Under the pieces are notes generated by a model. It saw nothing but the letters and a program-made list of their open reading frames with translations. It was not told where the DNA came from and did not search any database. This document shows, in pieces, positions 23,383 through 35,182 of a stretch of 64,000 bases of DNA. This DNA comes from Begonia masoniana (lineage: Eukaryota; Streptophyta; Magnoliopsida; Cucurbitales; Begoniaceae): assembly GCA_022432975.1 (NCBI GenBank), contig CM039502.1, positions 70,152,848-70,216,847 of the forward strand. The letters run 5' to 3'. A program made the position numbers and the translations under genes. Position 1 is the stretch's first letter. Each line of letters begins with the position of its first letter.

Positions 23383-24355
23383 ATGGTGAGAGGACGACAC
23401 AGAGAAGCCGACAAAAGGGACAATGCTGTCAGGCAGTTAACAGAGCTGGTTAGTACTCAATCTCAGATGATTGAGAGGATGATGACTAGAGGAGGAAATG
23501 GAAATAACGACACCAATGCTTCAGATGACTTAAGTGGAGAAAGATTTTGATGACTCCGACCTCCAATATTTGATGAATGTTTTACGGATCCATTCCATGC
23601 TGAGGAGTGGATCCGAACAATGGAAGATTTGCTCGACCTTGCTAAGGTAAATGATGGAGAGAAAGTCTTTTGTGTTGTATTTCATCTCGAGCGGGATGCG
23701 AAACTCTGGTGGGACACCATCAAGACCACGACCAACGTGGAAGGGATGTTATGGGAGCAATTCAAAAGGATATTTTATGATGAATACTTCTACAATACTG
23801 TGTGGGCAAATAAGATGTTGGAATTTTCCTCAGTTTCGACAAATGGGGTCGGTAACATAATATGTTAGAGAGTTTGAGTCACTAACCCGTTTTGTCAGCC
23901 ATGTAGTGAGGGAAAATGAAAGTAAAGTTTATCCTTTTGTGCAAAGATTAAATGAAGGAATTTATAGAGGTGTGAAGATATCTGGAGTTTAGGGCGTGCC
24001 AAATTCGAACATCGCTGTCAAAGCTTTTGAAATAGAGTAAAGGCAACAACAAATGACAAGTACAAAAAGGCCTAATGAAACAACTGTTGACCAAGGGAAA
24101 TGAAAGCGACCACAAAGAGCTTCTCAACTTCCTACATGTCCTGCATGCAAGAAGAATCATTTTGGAGAGTACAAGGTTCTTTCCAGCCGTTGTTTCAAAT
24201 GTAAAGAAGTGGGTCATCTTATCAAAAACTGCCCAAGGTGGAATAGTGACCCTACAAGAGTTGCACCGGAAGTTACTGTTTGTAGCGAATCATATAATAC
24301 TGAACAACCAGCAGGAATACCAGGTACAATTTTACAGTAGAAGTTAATGAAATAG
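23383..24355 (+). pseudogene. gag: Gypsy B gag remnant
   Basis: Starts at ATG 23383 (M-V-R-G-R-H-R-E). After residue 55 two adjacent TGA codons (23548-23553) interrupt the frame just before the conserved L-R-P-P-I-F-D segment. The gag core follows to about 23850 (F-H-A-E-E-W-I, D-A-K-L-W-W-D-T). After a frameshift near 23855 comes V-R-E-F-E-S-L-T-R-F, then a CCHC knuckle C-F-K-C-K-E-V-G-H-L-I-K-N-C near 24196-24235. This is a chromovirus-type gag by its motifs. It cannot make a full protein. Confidence 0.88.
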
Positions 24356-25909
24356 AGAACATTGGAATATAGTTGTAATTTAGTGTAAGGATTTAAAAAT
24401 AGTATTCGTATGATAAATAGAAATAGACTTGAGAATAGGGAGGTTAAAAAGTTGTTAAGTGAACCTTTGTAGGAAAACAAAGAAAATGTCTGGGACATGA
24501 CTCGGATGAACAAAAGATGTTGATCGATTGGAAAATTTTGGGAAGAACTGTGAGGGATCACCTACCCAATCGATTTCATTAAGGATATAGAAGTTGGAAG
24601 ACAATTGAAGAAACATTAAGAACTCTAATTTTAAATTTAAAGCTGGGACAATAACCAGTGTAGTAATTTAGAGCAAGAAACAAATTGAGAATTTGAAACC
24701 AGTCTCTCTTGAATTACAAAAATAGAAGCGATTACCTACATGTGTTGTAAAGGAAGCATTGTATAATGATTAGGAAAATCTCACTTGATGAGAAGGATTA
24801 GAGCCAACATTTAAGCCTAAAGAGTCTTGTATAGTGACACTCTAGATAGTCGACCTACAACCAATAAGTTCAAAGTGAATGAGAAGATGATTATCTCGAG
24901 GCAAAAATATTTTTCAATTTAATCTAAGTAGATTGATGAAAGGAACATAAACAATAGTTTTTTTTATATATAATTATGAGGATTTAATTAATCACTAGGA
25001 AGCGGAAGACTCGAGGATTATTAAAATTTTGGACAATAATTGATCAAAGTGACGTCAAGACGCTTTAATATACTTTTAGTTAAGTGGATAAATTATAAGA
25101 GTCATTGATTCTGGAAATGGAGAAGTTTTATTCATTTGGTAAAAATTATTAAAGGTGGATGTTGTAGTTGATTGACTTGAAGTGATGAATTAAGTATGAT
25201 ATTCACATTTAACTCTTGCTAGGAGGTGAATACCATATTGGAAGATAAGTCAAAGAAAGAAAAGTTGTTAATGCGAGAATTTACAATTTATCATAGTATA
25301 AGGAAAAGTTTAATGGAATTGAGAGCGACCAGTAAGTAGGGAAAGTGTTAAGTTTTTCGTGATGGAAATACATCGAAATAACTAGGGATAGGAAGATTAA
25401 TGAAAGCGATATTGGGATGAGCAATTATGAAACCTTTAAGGATAATCAGATTAGAGAATATAGAATTTGAGTAAATTCTAACCAATGACACTTAGATATG
25501 AGGTTAAAATAGAAGACTTCGAGAAGTTAGGTTATAGCTGGTTAAATTAATGAACAATTGATTGTTAAAGTACATAGTTGAGTTATTTGATTTGAAGACA
25601 TAGGAATTGGATAGTACTCGATACATAGTCAGGGATGTAGTTAGTTAAATTGAATATAGTAAACATAATTATGAAATTAGAATTGGAGTACATGGTTTTA
25701 GAAATTTTAGTTTGGGAACCATAGATAATTAATTCTAATTAAGGAATTGCTAGCTTCTAGGCTATGGTTTATCAGGATGAAGTCAAAGTTCTCAAATAAA
25801 AAAAAAAAAAATTGGAGTATATGGAAGGAATGAACTCGAGGAATGTAGAATAATCGTAGGTTGAGGAATGAAGTTAAACGCAAGGATGTTAAAGAACTAA
25901 AAACTTAAG
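24356..25909 (+). other. Decayed interior of gypsy B
   Basis: About 1.5 kb with no open frame of note and no recognisable protease, reverse transcriptase or integrase motif. It is cut at 25909 by element C; the remaining 120 bp of interior lie at 51282-51401. Confidence 0.6.
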
Positions 25910-26227
25910 TGTAACGCCCCGAATTTAATAAACCTGATTCGCTACTCAATATACTGAACCGAACTATGACATTTAGAGAAAATTTTTAAAACTTCACTCA
26001 ACGATCAAATTTGACCTTATAAAAAGGTAGTCAAAACTTGCAGCGGAAAACCATTTGTATAAAACAACATTTATATACTAATTAAAATATTAGAGACAAT
26101 TGGTTGAAAGAAAACGAAAAAAAATATAAAACAGAACACATCTACCGCTGAATTGTCTCAGCGGTAGAAATAGAGACAGAATAGTCTCGACGGTAGAAGT
26201 AGAGACAGAATACGTCTTCTGCTACTG

Positions 26228-27440
26228 ACATCCACTGCTTAACAGTAAAACTCAACTTCCACCGATAAACAACATCTATCGATAGACAACTTCCTACCGA
26301 TCGATAACATCTACCGGTAAACAGTAACACTCAACATCTACCGATAGACAACTACTACCCAACATCTACCGATAGACAACATCTACCGATAGACAACATC
26401 TACCGATAGACAACATCTACCGATAGACAACATCTACCGGTAAACAGTAACACTCAACATCCACCGATAGACAACATCTACCGATAGACAACATCTACCG
26501 ATAGACAACATCTACCGATAGACAACATCTACCGATAGACAACATCTACCGATAGACAACATCTACCGGTAAACAGTAACACTCAACATCCACCGATAGA
26601 CAACATCTACCGGTAAACAGTAACACTCAACATCCACCGATAGACAACATCTACCGATAGACAACATCTACCGATAGACAACATCTACCGATAGACAACA
26701 TCTACCGATAGACAACATCTACCGATAGACAACATCTACCGGTAAACAGTAACACTCAACATCCACCGATAGACAACATCTACCGATAGACATCATCTAC
26801 CGGTAAATAGTAACACTCAACATCCACCGATAGACAACATCTACCGATAGACAACATCTACCGATAGACAACATCTACCGATAGACAACATCTACCGATA
26901 GACAACATCTACCGATAGACAACATCTACCGATAGACAACATCTACCGATAGACAACATCTACCGATAGACAACATCTACCGATAGACAACATCTACCGA
27001 TAGACAACATCTACCGATAGACAACATCTACCGATAGACAACATCTACCGATAGACAACATCTACCGATAGACAACATCTACCGATAGACAACATCTACC
27101 GATAGACAACATCTACCGATAGACAACATCTACCGGTAAACAGTAACACTCAACATCCACCGATAGACAACATCTACCGATAGACAACATCTACCGATAG
27201 ACAACATCTACCGGTAAACAGTAACACTCAACATCCACCGATAGACAACATCTACCGATAGACAACATCTACCGATAGACAACATCTACCGGTAAACAGT
27301 AACACTCAACATCCACCGATAGACAACATCTACCGATAGACAACATCTACCGGTAAACAGAACATACGATAGACATCATCTACGGTAAACTAGTAACACT
27401 CAACATCCACCGATAGACAACATCTACCGATAGACAACAA
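26228..27440. repeat. 17-bp minisatellite ACATCTACCGATAGACA with higher-order units
   Basis: Dozens of 17-bp units, interrupted at irregular intervals by a longer unit containing CGGTAAACAGTAACACTCAAC and a CCACCGATAGAC variant. The same minisatellite, about half as long, occupies 49159-49875 in the other LTR, so copy number has changed since insertion. Units abut without unique spacers, so it is not a CRISPR-like array. Confidence 0.93.
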
Positions 27441-28237
27441 AACAGTGTATCAACCATTTACACTCTAAACAAAAGACAACTCCGACTGCTAGAAGAACTT
27501 GTAAATTTTACTTAAATCATTCAAAACAATCTGACCCAGTGAAATACTTGAAAACTAGTAAGAATCACAATTAGAACTAACAATGTATCATTATCCGAGA
27601 AATCTCAAAATGTATCAGAAATACTAAAAACTATCACTATCATTAAAATTCTCAGCACACTTCGACAAACATCAATCCATTTAGACTTCACATACAGACA
27701 TTAGTCAAACCGCCTCATCAGAGCACCAAACCGCGGCATAGATGTGCTCCATCAACTTCACCTATCCCTCTGTAAACTCAGAGAAATCAACTGTTGTAAC
27801 CTCAGCACCTACATCACAAAACTCATCTATTAGCCTAATGCTAAATAAGTAGAGTAAAATAAAATGAAGTACTGAAACATAAAACTTAATCATGCAGTTT
27901 CTGTAACACCCGGGAAATTCTTACAACGCGCGTAGCTTTAGATAGGTTATGTTAAGTAGTAAATTAGAATGAAAATGTGGAAGAGGAATTTGAGAGAAAA
28001 TAAAATAATAATAAAATAGGTTGTTTTATTTAATTTAAAAGAAAAGTGAATAAATTTGATTAAACTAATTGATTAATTAATTGGTGTTCAGATATTCTAA
28101 ATGGAGAACTTAAGCCGGGTACGGGGTGAGGGTCAATTGACGAAAGTTTATAATTTAAGAGCGGGATTTAACGGAATGTTTTGGAAGGGCAAGTGTTATT
28201 ATTATTATTAGTATTATTTATTATTATTATTGTTTTT

Positions 28238-28300
28238 GTTTTTAAAAGAAAATGCTATTTTCTTTTAAAAACAACTGAATGGCTCGAAGCCATTCAGTTG
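28238..28300. repeat. Two back-to-back perfect stem-loops
   Basis: Stem 1: arms 28238-28253 and 28257-28272, 16 bp, loop GCT. Stem 2: arms 28272-28284 and 28288-28300, 13 bp, loop CGA. Both are mismatch-free and share base 28272. They sit in LTR D upstream of the GC-rich segment. Confidence 0.93.
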
Positions 28301-29314
28301 CTCCTCGCGAACGAAGAATAGGGCAGAGAGGGGGGGAGGGCGACGATCGACGGAGCGCGACGATCACCGGCGGCATTTAGCGATTCTTCGGCCAGACATC
28401 AAAGGCAAGCAGCTCCGACCCGTCTCCGTGCACAAGCCAACCGGTAGGACCCATTTTTTTTCTCTCTCTCGTCGCCCTGTTCTGGTCCTGTTGGAGGCCG
28501 GGAGTGACGAGCTCGATTCAACTCCGATCACCGGCCATTTTTGGCTACTCTCGGCGTCGAATTGCCGAGCTCAGTGCTCGCAAGGACTGCGAGTAGTGTG
28601 CAGCTCGGGAGGAGCTAAAAACCGAGGGCTAGGTTTTTGGAAACTCGGGGTTTTCTGAATTGGAACTTCGATTTTTGTTAAGTTTATGTTAATTAGGTAT
28701 GAGGGTGGTTAATTGGTGAGGAATTAGGTGAGAATTGATGAAAAATCAAAAGGGGGAATTTTTCGGTTAGGGGCAGAATCGGGTTTTGCAATAATTGACC
28801 TAGTTACGATCGTTTGTTTTAAAATTACTTTTAGCAAATTAAAATAGGTTATTAGAGGAGTACGTGGCCGCTGGAATCGTTCGATTCTGATATCTGACGC
28901 GAAAGTTATGCACGTTTGAGTTTCGGGTCGATTTTTACCTAACCCATATTAGTGTCCCGTTTAGTTAGGTTTTAGTTGGATTAGGCTAGAAATAGTAGTT
29001 TGAGAGTAAATTGGTGGATATAGGCTTGATTTTAATTAAGTTTGAATGTTCTTCGTAGGTCGAGCCGTAGATGGACAGGTAACCGAGTATCTTCAGCGAG
29101 CTAGGACACCAGGTAAGTAGTGGTGCTTGTTTGTTGCCTTCGGGCCTACACCATAAAACGGTAGGGAATGGTTGTTTGTTTGCTATGTTTGTTGTTTGCT
29201 ATGTTTTAATTTGTGTCATGCATCGTGTGTCATGCATCATTGTTTTCTAACTACGAAACCACGTGTTTTGCATGCTTGAGTGGTGAGAATGAATTGAAAG
29301 GTAAGAAAATTGAT

Positions 29315-29642
29315 ATGCAACTTGGTCTCTCATTGAATAGCCTCGTCGGGCTCGTGGCTCGCTGAGCACCCCGTGAGGTATTTTATTAGAGATGCTATGC
29401 AACTTGGTCTCTAGTTGAATAGCCTCGTCGGGCTCGTGGCTCGCTGAGCACCCCGTGAGGTATTTTATTAGAGATGCTATGCAACTTGGTCTCTATTTGA
29501 ATAGCCTCGTCGGGCTCGTGGCTCGCTGAGCACCCCGTGAGGTATTTTATTAGAGATGCTATGCAACTTGGTCTCTAGTTGAATAGCCTCGTCGGGCTCG
29601 TGGCTCGCTGAGCACCCCGTGAGGTATTTGATTAGAGATGCT
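29315..29642. repeat. 82-bp tandem repeat, four units
   Basis: Units start at 29315, 29397, 29479 and 29561 (ATGCAACTTGGTCTC...). Each carries CCTCGTCGGG...CCCCGTGAGG, which can fold into an imperfect stem. It occupies the same place in the LTR as the hairpin array of LTR G. Confidence 0.93.
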
Positions 29643-31486
29643 ATGCAAAAATTATGTAATGTGTCGTGAGTATGAATGCCTCGATATGCTCGTGCTTGAA
29701 AGCACAATGAGGATTCTACGATCGATTGGGGGAGATTTGGTTGGCCGTCCAGAATTGTGTTAGGGCGTGTGCCTCCGGTCTAGCTCCGTGGGTCAAGGCG
29801 TGGCCGTCCAGGATTGTGTTGGGGCGTGTGCCTACTTGATTCACATGAAAGTGGAAGATAAATGTAACCAAAACGAAAAGAAAACAACGGAGGGTGTAGA
29901 AACTGCATGTTAGGGTTGGGTCGGGCATTTAGTGTGTTATGTGCATTATTTCCCTACTTGCTAAGCATTAGGCTTACGTTTTGTGTTCTATGGTGTAGGT
30001 GGCGAGTATTATCCAGGTAAAGTAGAGGGGACAGCCGAGGACTAGGTCGCAGTCGGAAGAGTTCTGGGCATGCCGGTGCAGGCAGTTGTCGGGCGCCTCG
30101 ACCATGGTCTTCGGAGGATGTGGGGCTTTATATTTTGATTGTCTATTTTAAATGTCTGTTTGTAGAAATGATGGGAATGCTTAACTATGTATTGTTGTTG
30201 TTATAGTCATAGTTCAGGTTGATGTGTTACCCTGTATTGTGGGTTTCTTCATTTTGGTTGATTGTTGGAGATTTCGTAGGTTGGTTAGATGGTTAGGAAT
30301 ATTCTGGATTAGTTGGGATTGGATTTTATGCAGGTATTTAGCATTTTGGAGGCGCCATTTTCAGGCGTTACTTTGCCGAAATTTTCGGAAAGGACACTGT
30401 GGTGCTTAAATGTTAGGATTAAAGGAAATTAGTAAGTCTAGGCAGCTAGGTATAACATAAGAGAGTTTTGGGAGATTTCGTTTTAAATTCTGCTGTGTCA
30501 ATTTTATTTTAAAATTATGTTTTAACGTGGGATTGGTTAGCAAAGTAGCGCATCCGAGCCAGGGTGGGTTCGGGGGCGTTACAGTTTCTACTTTCACAAC
30601 TCAGTTGTATTTGTTTTATGTTGATCCCTCTGTACAATGGGAGATGGATCAATTTCCCAAGGTCTACATCCTCTACTCGATTAAGGGGCGGATTAGTTCC
30701 CTTAATAACTGATCTGATCCCTTCTTCAATGGGAAGTGGATCAATTTTTCTTAAAGTCTACATCCTCTACTCGATTAAGGGGCGGATTAATTCCCTTAAT
30801 AGTTTTTGTTACAACATGTTCATGCCTTACCATGCCTCTACATGTAAATTCATTTTCGTACTCATTCAATAAAACATGATGCATGACATACTGGAAACAT
30901 TCAAGCATGCATAAACCTACTGTTTTGTGATATAGACCCGAAGGCACACACATACTCCACTTATCTTGTTTCCTGAGAGATTCCTAGTTGTAAGCTACTT
31001 CAAGAGTTGGCTCACCTAAAACATAAGCACAACATTACTTAACTTCATTCTAAACTATCTAGAAATTTAAGGGAAACTAGTTTGGAGGCCCTGTTCTTCG
31101 TACATTCCCAATTCACTACAAAACCGAACTCAACTCCTACTCCCAGCATTCTCAAAATATGCATCTACAACCCTCTCTATTACTTATAGTCACTAAAACA
31201 GCGAGAGATCAAAGTAAAACTCACCTAAGTCGAAGAAGAATCGAAGAGGATGTCGCCTCGAGGAACCACTGAGCTTGAATGCCGAAAGAGGGAAAAATGA
31301 AACAGTGGCGGCTAAACCTTCATTAAACTTTCTACTTATAACACTTGCTTCACAATTACTCAAATGCCCTTGGCTAATCAACTTTAATCTATTTAAGCAA
31401 CCAATAAAATTTACTTAATTTTATAAAAATACAAGTCACAAAATGTTACTAATAAAAATCAGGGCTGACAATTACCGGTTGCTATA

Positions 31487-31512
31487 ATCTACCCTCCTTA
31501 AAAGAATTTTGT
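31487..31512 (-). promoter_or_regulatory. Polypurine tract of gypsy C
   Basis: On the minus strand GGACAAAATTCTTTTAAGGAGGGTAGAT-type sequence abuts the 3' LTR, the usual arrangement for plant Ty3/gypsy elements. Confidence 0.85.
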
Positions 31513-32221
31513 CCTCAAAATTCAATGCTCAAACAACTCAGGATAATGGTTCTTCATGTCCTGTTGGCGTTCCCAAGTTGCCTCCTCTACATTCTGATTA
31601 CGTCATAACACCTTCACAAGCTGAACTTCCTTGTTACGCAGCACTTTTGTTGCATAGTTCAGAATTTTCACTGGTTTCTCTTCATAGGTAAGGGTAGGTT
31701 GAACTTCAATGTTCTGCTGTTCTACAATCTGTGATGGATCTCGCATACACTTCTTCAACTTAGAAACGTGGAATACATTGTGAATTCCTTCCATAAAGAC
31801 TGGTAACTGTAATTGATAGGATATCTTCCCAATCCTCTTCAAGATTGGGAAAGGTCCGATGTATCTGATATTCAACTTACCTCTCTTCCCAAACCTTACA
31901 ACTCCTTTGAAGGGTGAAACTTTAAGAAACACATCATCGCCAACTTAAAACTCCAATTCTCTATGTCTTCTCGGCATAGCTTTTCTGTCAGCTTTGAGCT
32001 GACAAGATCTGCTATCGGATAAGAGCAATCTTCTCCACTGTCTATTGCACAATGTCAGGACCAATCAATCCTGCTTCTCCAACTTCATCCCAGTACAATG
32101 GAGATCTGCACCTTCGTCCATATAATGCCTCGTATGGCGCCATGCCTATTGTTGCCTGAAAACTGTTCTTATAAGAGAATTCTACTAATGATAAATACTT
32201 ACTCCAAGAACCCTGGAATTC
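31513..32221 (-). pseudogene. pol: Gypsy C integrase C-terminus and chromodomain-like tail
   Basis: Reading down from 32221: L-E-F-Q-G-S-W, then M-A-P-Y-E-A-L-Y-G-R-R-C-R-S-P near 32125, the GPY-type module (V-S-P-F-K-G-V, Y-I-G-P-F near 31900-31830), H-N-V-F-H-V-S-K-L near 31780, and a chromodomain-like end near 31650-31540. Stops include one in the chromodomain-like segment just before R-N-Q-N-V-E-E-A-T-W-E, consistent with a Trp codon turned to TGA. The upstream half of integrase is at 42401-43280 beyond copia E. Confidence 0.88.
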
Positions 32222-32226
32222 TAATA

Positions 32227-33549
32227 TGTTGACTTAAATAGAGTTTAAGTCTAAATATGTTTTTGATGATGTATTTGAATGATAAGTAAGTAATTTGATT
32301 ATGTTTATAATGTGAGAATATTGAATTATGCATTGATTTTAATCCTATGGAAATACCCTTGAAAAGGGTATTTTAGTTGTCTAATGAATCGGGTTAAGTG
32401 TACAGGGCTAAATAATTTATTCAAAGGTTACATCTGCCGATGAGTTTCAAAGTGCTTCTGCCGATGGGATGTGAAGCAACACATACCGATGGCAATCACT
32501 AAACGACAGAGATGAGTTCCTTAAACCGATCGCTAACCGACAAAGAAAAGAATGCTTCTGCCGATGACATATCAACTTGCATCTACTGATCGTGTTTTGA
32601 AGGTGTATCTGCCGATCACGTTTTAAAGCTGCATCTGCCAATGGCGCTGCCAAGCCTGCATCTGTCGATCGCATTTTGAAGCTGTATCTGCCGATGGCGT
32701 TGCCAAGCTTGCATCTGCCGATGGACTTGCTTGCATCTGCCGATGGCGCTGCCGATGGCACTGCCAAGCTTGCATCTGCCGATGGACTTCAAAGCTTGCA
32801 TCTGCTGATGACTTATCGTGTTGTATCTACCGATGGAGTTTGTGAAGATACTCATGCTGATAGCTTTTAAAGCTGCTTCCACCGATGATCTTTCGCCAGA
32901 ATTCAAAATAGCCGCGAAGCTATAGCGACGTCGTTTTCAGCATTAACTCCAGAACTTTAGTGGCGACGACGACTTGCAACTACAGACGGCAACGGCTACC
33001 TGATCTAGTACGGATGCTTCCCAACGGTAACATTTTCCATTTGAAGAAAGAAGCATTCAATTCTGAGCTAAAAATAAGACGGAGTATTTAAGCCGAGGTT
33101 AGAGCACGAAGATCAAACCTTTCTGCGAATCTCATTACCGAGCCCTAATCTGCGAAATATTCATACTCTGTATTTCATCTAATCCTCTCGAACCCAAACT
33201 TGAGAATTATTCTTTGAGAGAGTTTAGATTGTGATATATTATTACACATTCAAAATCTGTAAAGGCAGTGGATTGACGCCCGTTCAAGTTCAATCCAGAT
33301 TTGTAAAGGCAGTTGATCGGAGCTCGGAATTCCGATCTGTTTATTCTCGAGGAGAAGTTAAGGATCTTCAAGGGGTGAACCTTGAAGCGTTGATGTAGGC
33401 TGGGTTGAGCCGAACCACGTAAAAATCACTGGTGTCATTTTTCTCTTACTCTTTCTTTTATATCTGTTGTTGATTCACCTGCTATTAGTTTTAAGTAAAA
33501 TTTTAAAAGGGTCTAATTCACCCCCCTCTTAGACAATCTCGATCCTACA
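32227..33549 (+). repeat. 5' LTR of copia E
   Basis: 1323 bp, TGTTGACTTAAATAG to GATCCTACA. About 32425-32890 is a run of degenerate CATCTGCCGATGG units. A TATTTAAG near 33085 is a possible TATA-type element (inference). The small ORFs here are repeat translations. Confidence 0.95.
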
Positions 33550-33551
33550 AT

Positions 33552-33563
33552 TGGTATCAGAGA
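33552..33563 (+). promoter_or_regulatory. Primer-binding site of copia E
   Basis: TGGTATCAGAGA two bases after the LTR, an initiator-Met tRNA complement with one change at the end. Confidence 0.88.
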
Positions 33564-33614
33564 AAGGTTTTCTTTGTCTATGCTGTATTTAAACCTCAGT
33601 GATATATATTTACA

Positions 33615-35168
33615 ATGGCATTCAACACTAACTTCTCACAAGTAGAAGGTCAAGCTACAAATAGACCTCCCTTCTTTGATGGTAGTGATTATGTTTACTG
33701 GAAGTCTAGAATGAGAATATTTGTTCAAGCTGTAGACTATGAATTATGGAATAATATAGAAAATGGTCCATACATAGCTTTTAAAACAGAAAACGGTATT
33801 AGAACTCCCAAAGCTTCACACGAACTAAATGATACAGATAAGAAGAACTTGAGCCTAAATGCCAAGGCAATAAACACATTGTACTGTGCTCTGAACAGAG
33901 ACGAATTTAATAGAGTACAAGGGTGTGAAAGTGCCCAAGAGATTTGGCGCCTATTAAAGGTCACACACGAGGGCACAAATCAGGTGAAAGAGAGCAAGTT
34001 AAATATGTTAGTACACGAGTATGAACTTTTTGCTATGATAAAGGATGAGTCTATTTCATCTATGTTTACTCGGTTCACTAACATTACTAATGGTTTAAAA
34101 GCTCTCGGTAAGATTTATTCAGGTGAAGAACAGGTAAGAAAAATTTTGAGGTGCCTACCCAGAGCCTGGCAACCAAAGGTGACAGCAATACAAAAGGCTC
34201 GGGATCTAAAGGTGCTCAAGCTTGAAGAGCTCATTGGCTCTCTGATGACTCACGAGATAACCATGAGGGCCAATGATAAGGAAGATCTCAAAGAAAAGGA
34301 GATCAACAAAAAGAAGGATATTGCTATGAAAGCCTCCTCAAGTAAACGTGAAGTCTCTGAGGATGAAAAAGAAGAAGATGATGAGGACATTGCACTTATC
34401 ACTAGGAGATTCAGCAAGTTCCTTCGAAGGAATAAGTTGCAAGGGAGAAGTTTTCCCAAGAATGAAAGGCAATCCAAAGACAAGGAGATTACCTGCTTTG
34501 GATGTGGAAAGCCAGGCCACATGAAGGCTGACTGTCCACAAGCTAAGGGGCCCAAGAAATTCAAGAAAAAGGCAATGAAGGCCACCTGGGACGATAGTGA
34601 AAGTGATACCTCCTCGGAAGATGAAGAGGTTGCCAACCTGTGCTTCATGGCAAACGAGGATGAGGTAAATCTTTCTTCTAGTGAGAGTGATAATGATGAG
34701 GGAGAGTTAATAGATGCCTTCAATGATTTAGTGAAACAATATAGCATGCTAAAAACTAAATACAATGCTCTGAAAAGAGAAAATATAGGTTTATTAGAAA
34801 AGCATGTTAAAGAAGTGAACTTGCATGAAAAGGAAATCACTGAACTTAAGAAGAAAAATGAGTCTTTGAATAAACTTGTTCTTTGGTTCTCAAATAGTAG
34901 CAAGAACTTAACATTGCTAATAGGGAATCATAGAGCTACTCATGATAAAGTAGGTTTAGGCTATGACAAGTTCAATAAAAGAAAAGCTTTTAAGAATTTC
35001 TTTGTCAAACCGTCTACTTGCCGTACTTGTAATGAAGTAGGACATAAATCTTTTGAATGTCCTTTGAAATCTAATAAGAAATCAAATGGAAAACTTCAAT
35101 GGGTTCCTAAGGGAACCAGACCTAACACTAGGACCCAAAAGATTTGGGTACCTAAGAAGACAACCTAA
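33615..35168 (+). CDS. gag: Copia E Gag polyprotein (517 aa)
   Basis: Complete frame from ATG 33615, the first ATG after the primer site, to TAA. The N-terminal half is a UBN2/DUF4219-like gag domain (P-P-F-F-D-G-S-D-Y near residue 20, W-R-L-L-K near 116, L-P-R-A-W-Q near 186). Then follow a Lys/Glu-rich linker, a CCHC zinc knuckle starting at Cys294 (C-F-G-C-G-K-P-G-H-M-K-A-D-C), an acidic Ser/Glu segment, a coiled-coil-like stretch about 365-425, and a second CCHC-like knuckle starting at Cys469 (C-R-T-C-N-E-V-G-H-K-S-F-E-C). Gag forms the virus-like particle and binds element RNA. It ends in W-V-P-K-K-T-T just before the pol linker. The frame is intact, unlike pol. Confidence 0.92.
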   Translation: MAFNTNFSQVEGQATNRPPFFDGSDYVYWKSRMRIFVQAVDYELWNNIENGPYIAFKTENGIRTPKASHELNDTDKKNLSLNAKAINTLYCALNRDEFNRVQGCESAQEIWRLLKVTHEGTNQVKESKLNMLVHEYELFAMIKDESISSMFTRFTNITNGLKALGKIYSGEEQVRKILRCLPRAWQPKVTAIQKARDLKVLKLEELIGSLMTHEITMRANDKEDLKEKEINKKKDIAMKASSSKREVSEDEKEEDDEDIALITRRFSKFLRRNKLQGRSFPKNERQSKDKEITCFGCGKPGHMKADCPQAKGPKKFKKKAMKATWDDSESDTSSEDEEVANLCFMANEDEVNLSSSESDNDEGELIDAFNDLVKQYSMLKTKYNALKRENIGLLEKHVKEVNLHEKEITELKKKNESLNKLVLWFSNSSKNLTLLIGNHRATHDKVGLGYDKFNKRKAFKNFFVKPSTCRTCNEVGHKSFECPLKSNKKSNGKLQWVPKGTRPNTRTQKIWVPKKTT

Positions 35169-35182
35169 TTTTTGTTTTGCAG

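Larger units (their letters stand above)
27902..30583 (+). mobile_element. Solo LTR D (Ty3/gypsy-type)
   Basis: 2682 bp, TGTAACACCCGGG to GGGGGCGTTACA, with perfect 5-bp duplication GTTTC (27897-27901, 30584-30588). No interior or second LTR. It contains back-to-back perfect stem-loops (28238-28300), a GGTAAGT motif and GGGCCTACACC block (29110-29150), four 82-bp repeats (29315-29642) and the same conserved right part as LTRs G and H. A 76-codon frame at 28428-28658 has no sign of being a gene. Confidence 0.93.
25910..31486 (-). repeat. 3' LTR of gypsy C, interrupted by solo LTR D
   Basis: Segments 25910-27901 and 30584-31486 match 48841-51281. It carries a longer version of the 17-bp minisatellite than the partner LTR. 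The terminal base pair has changed (GCTATA instead of GCTACA). Confidence 0.9.

Noticed and set aside
26228..27440. CRISPR-like array
   Set aside because: Units are contiguous with no unique spacers, the context is a plant LTR, and the partner LTR holds the same repeat.
28428..28658. 76-codon frame in solo LTR D as a gene
   Set aside because: It lies wholly in an LTR, and I saw no counterpart frame in the related LTRs.
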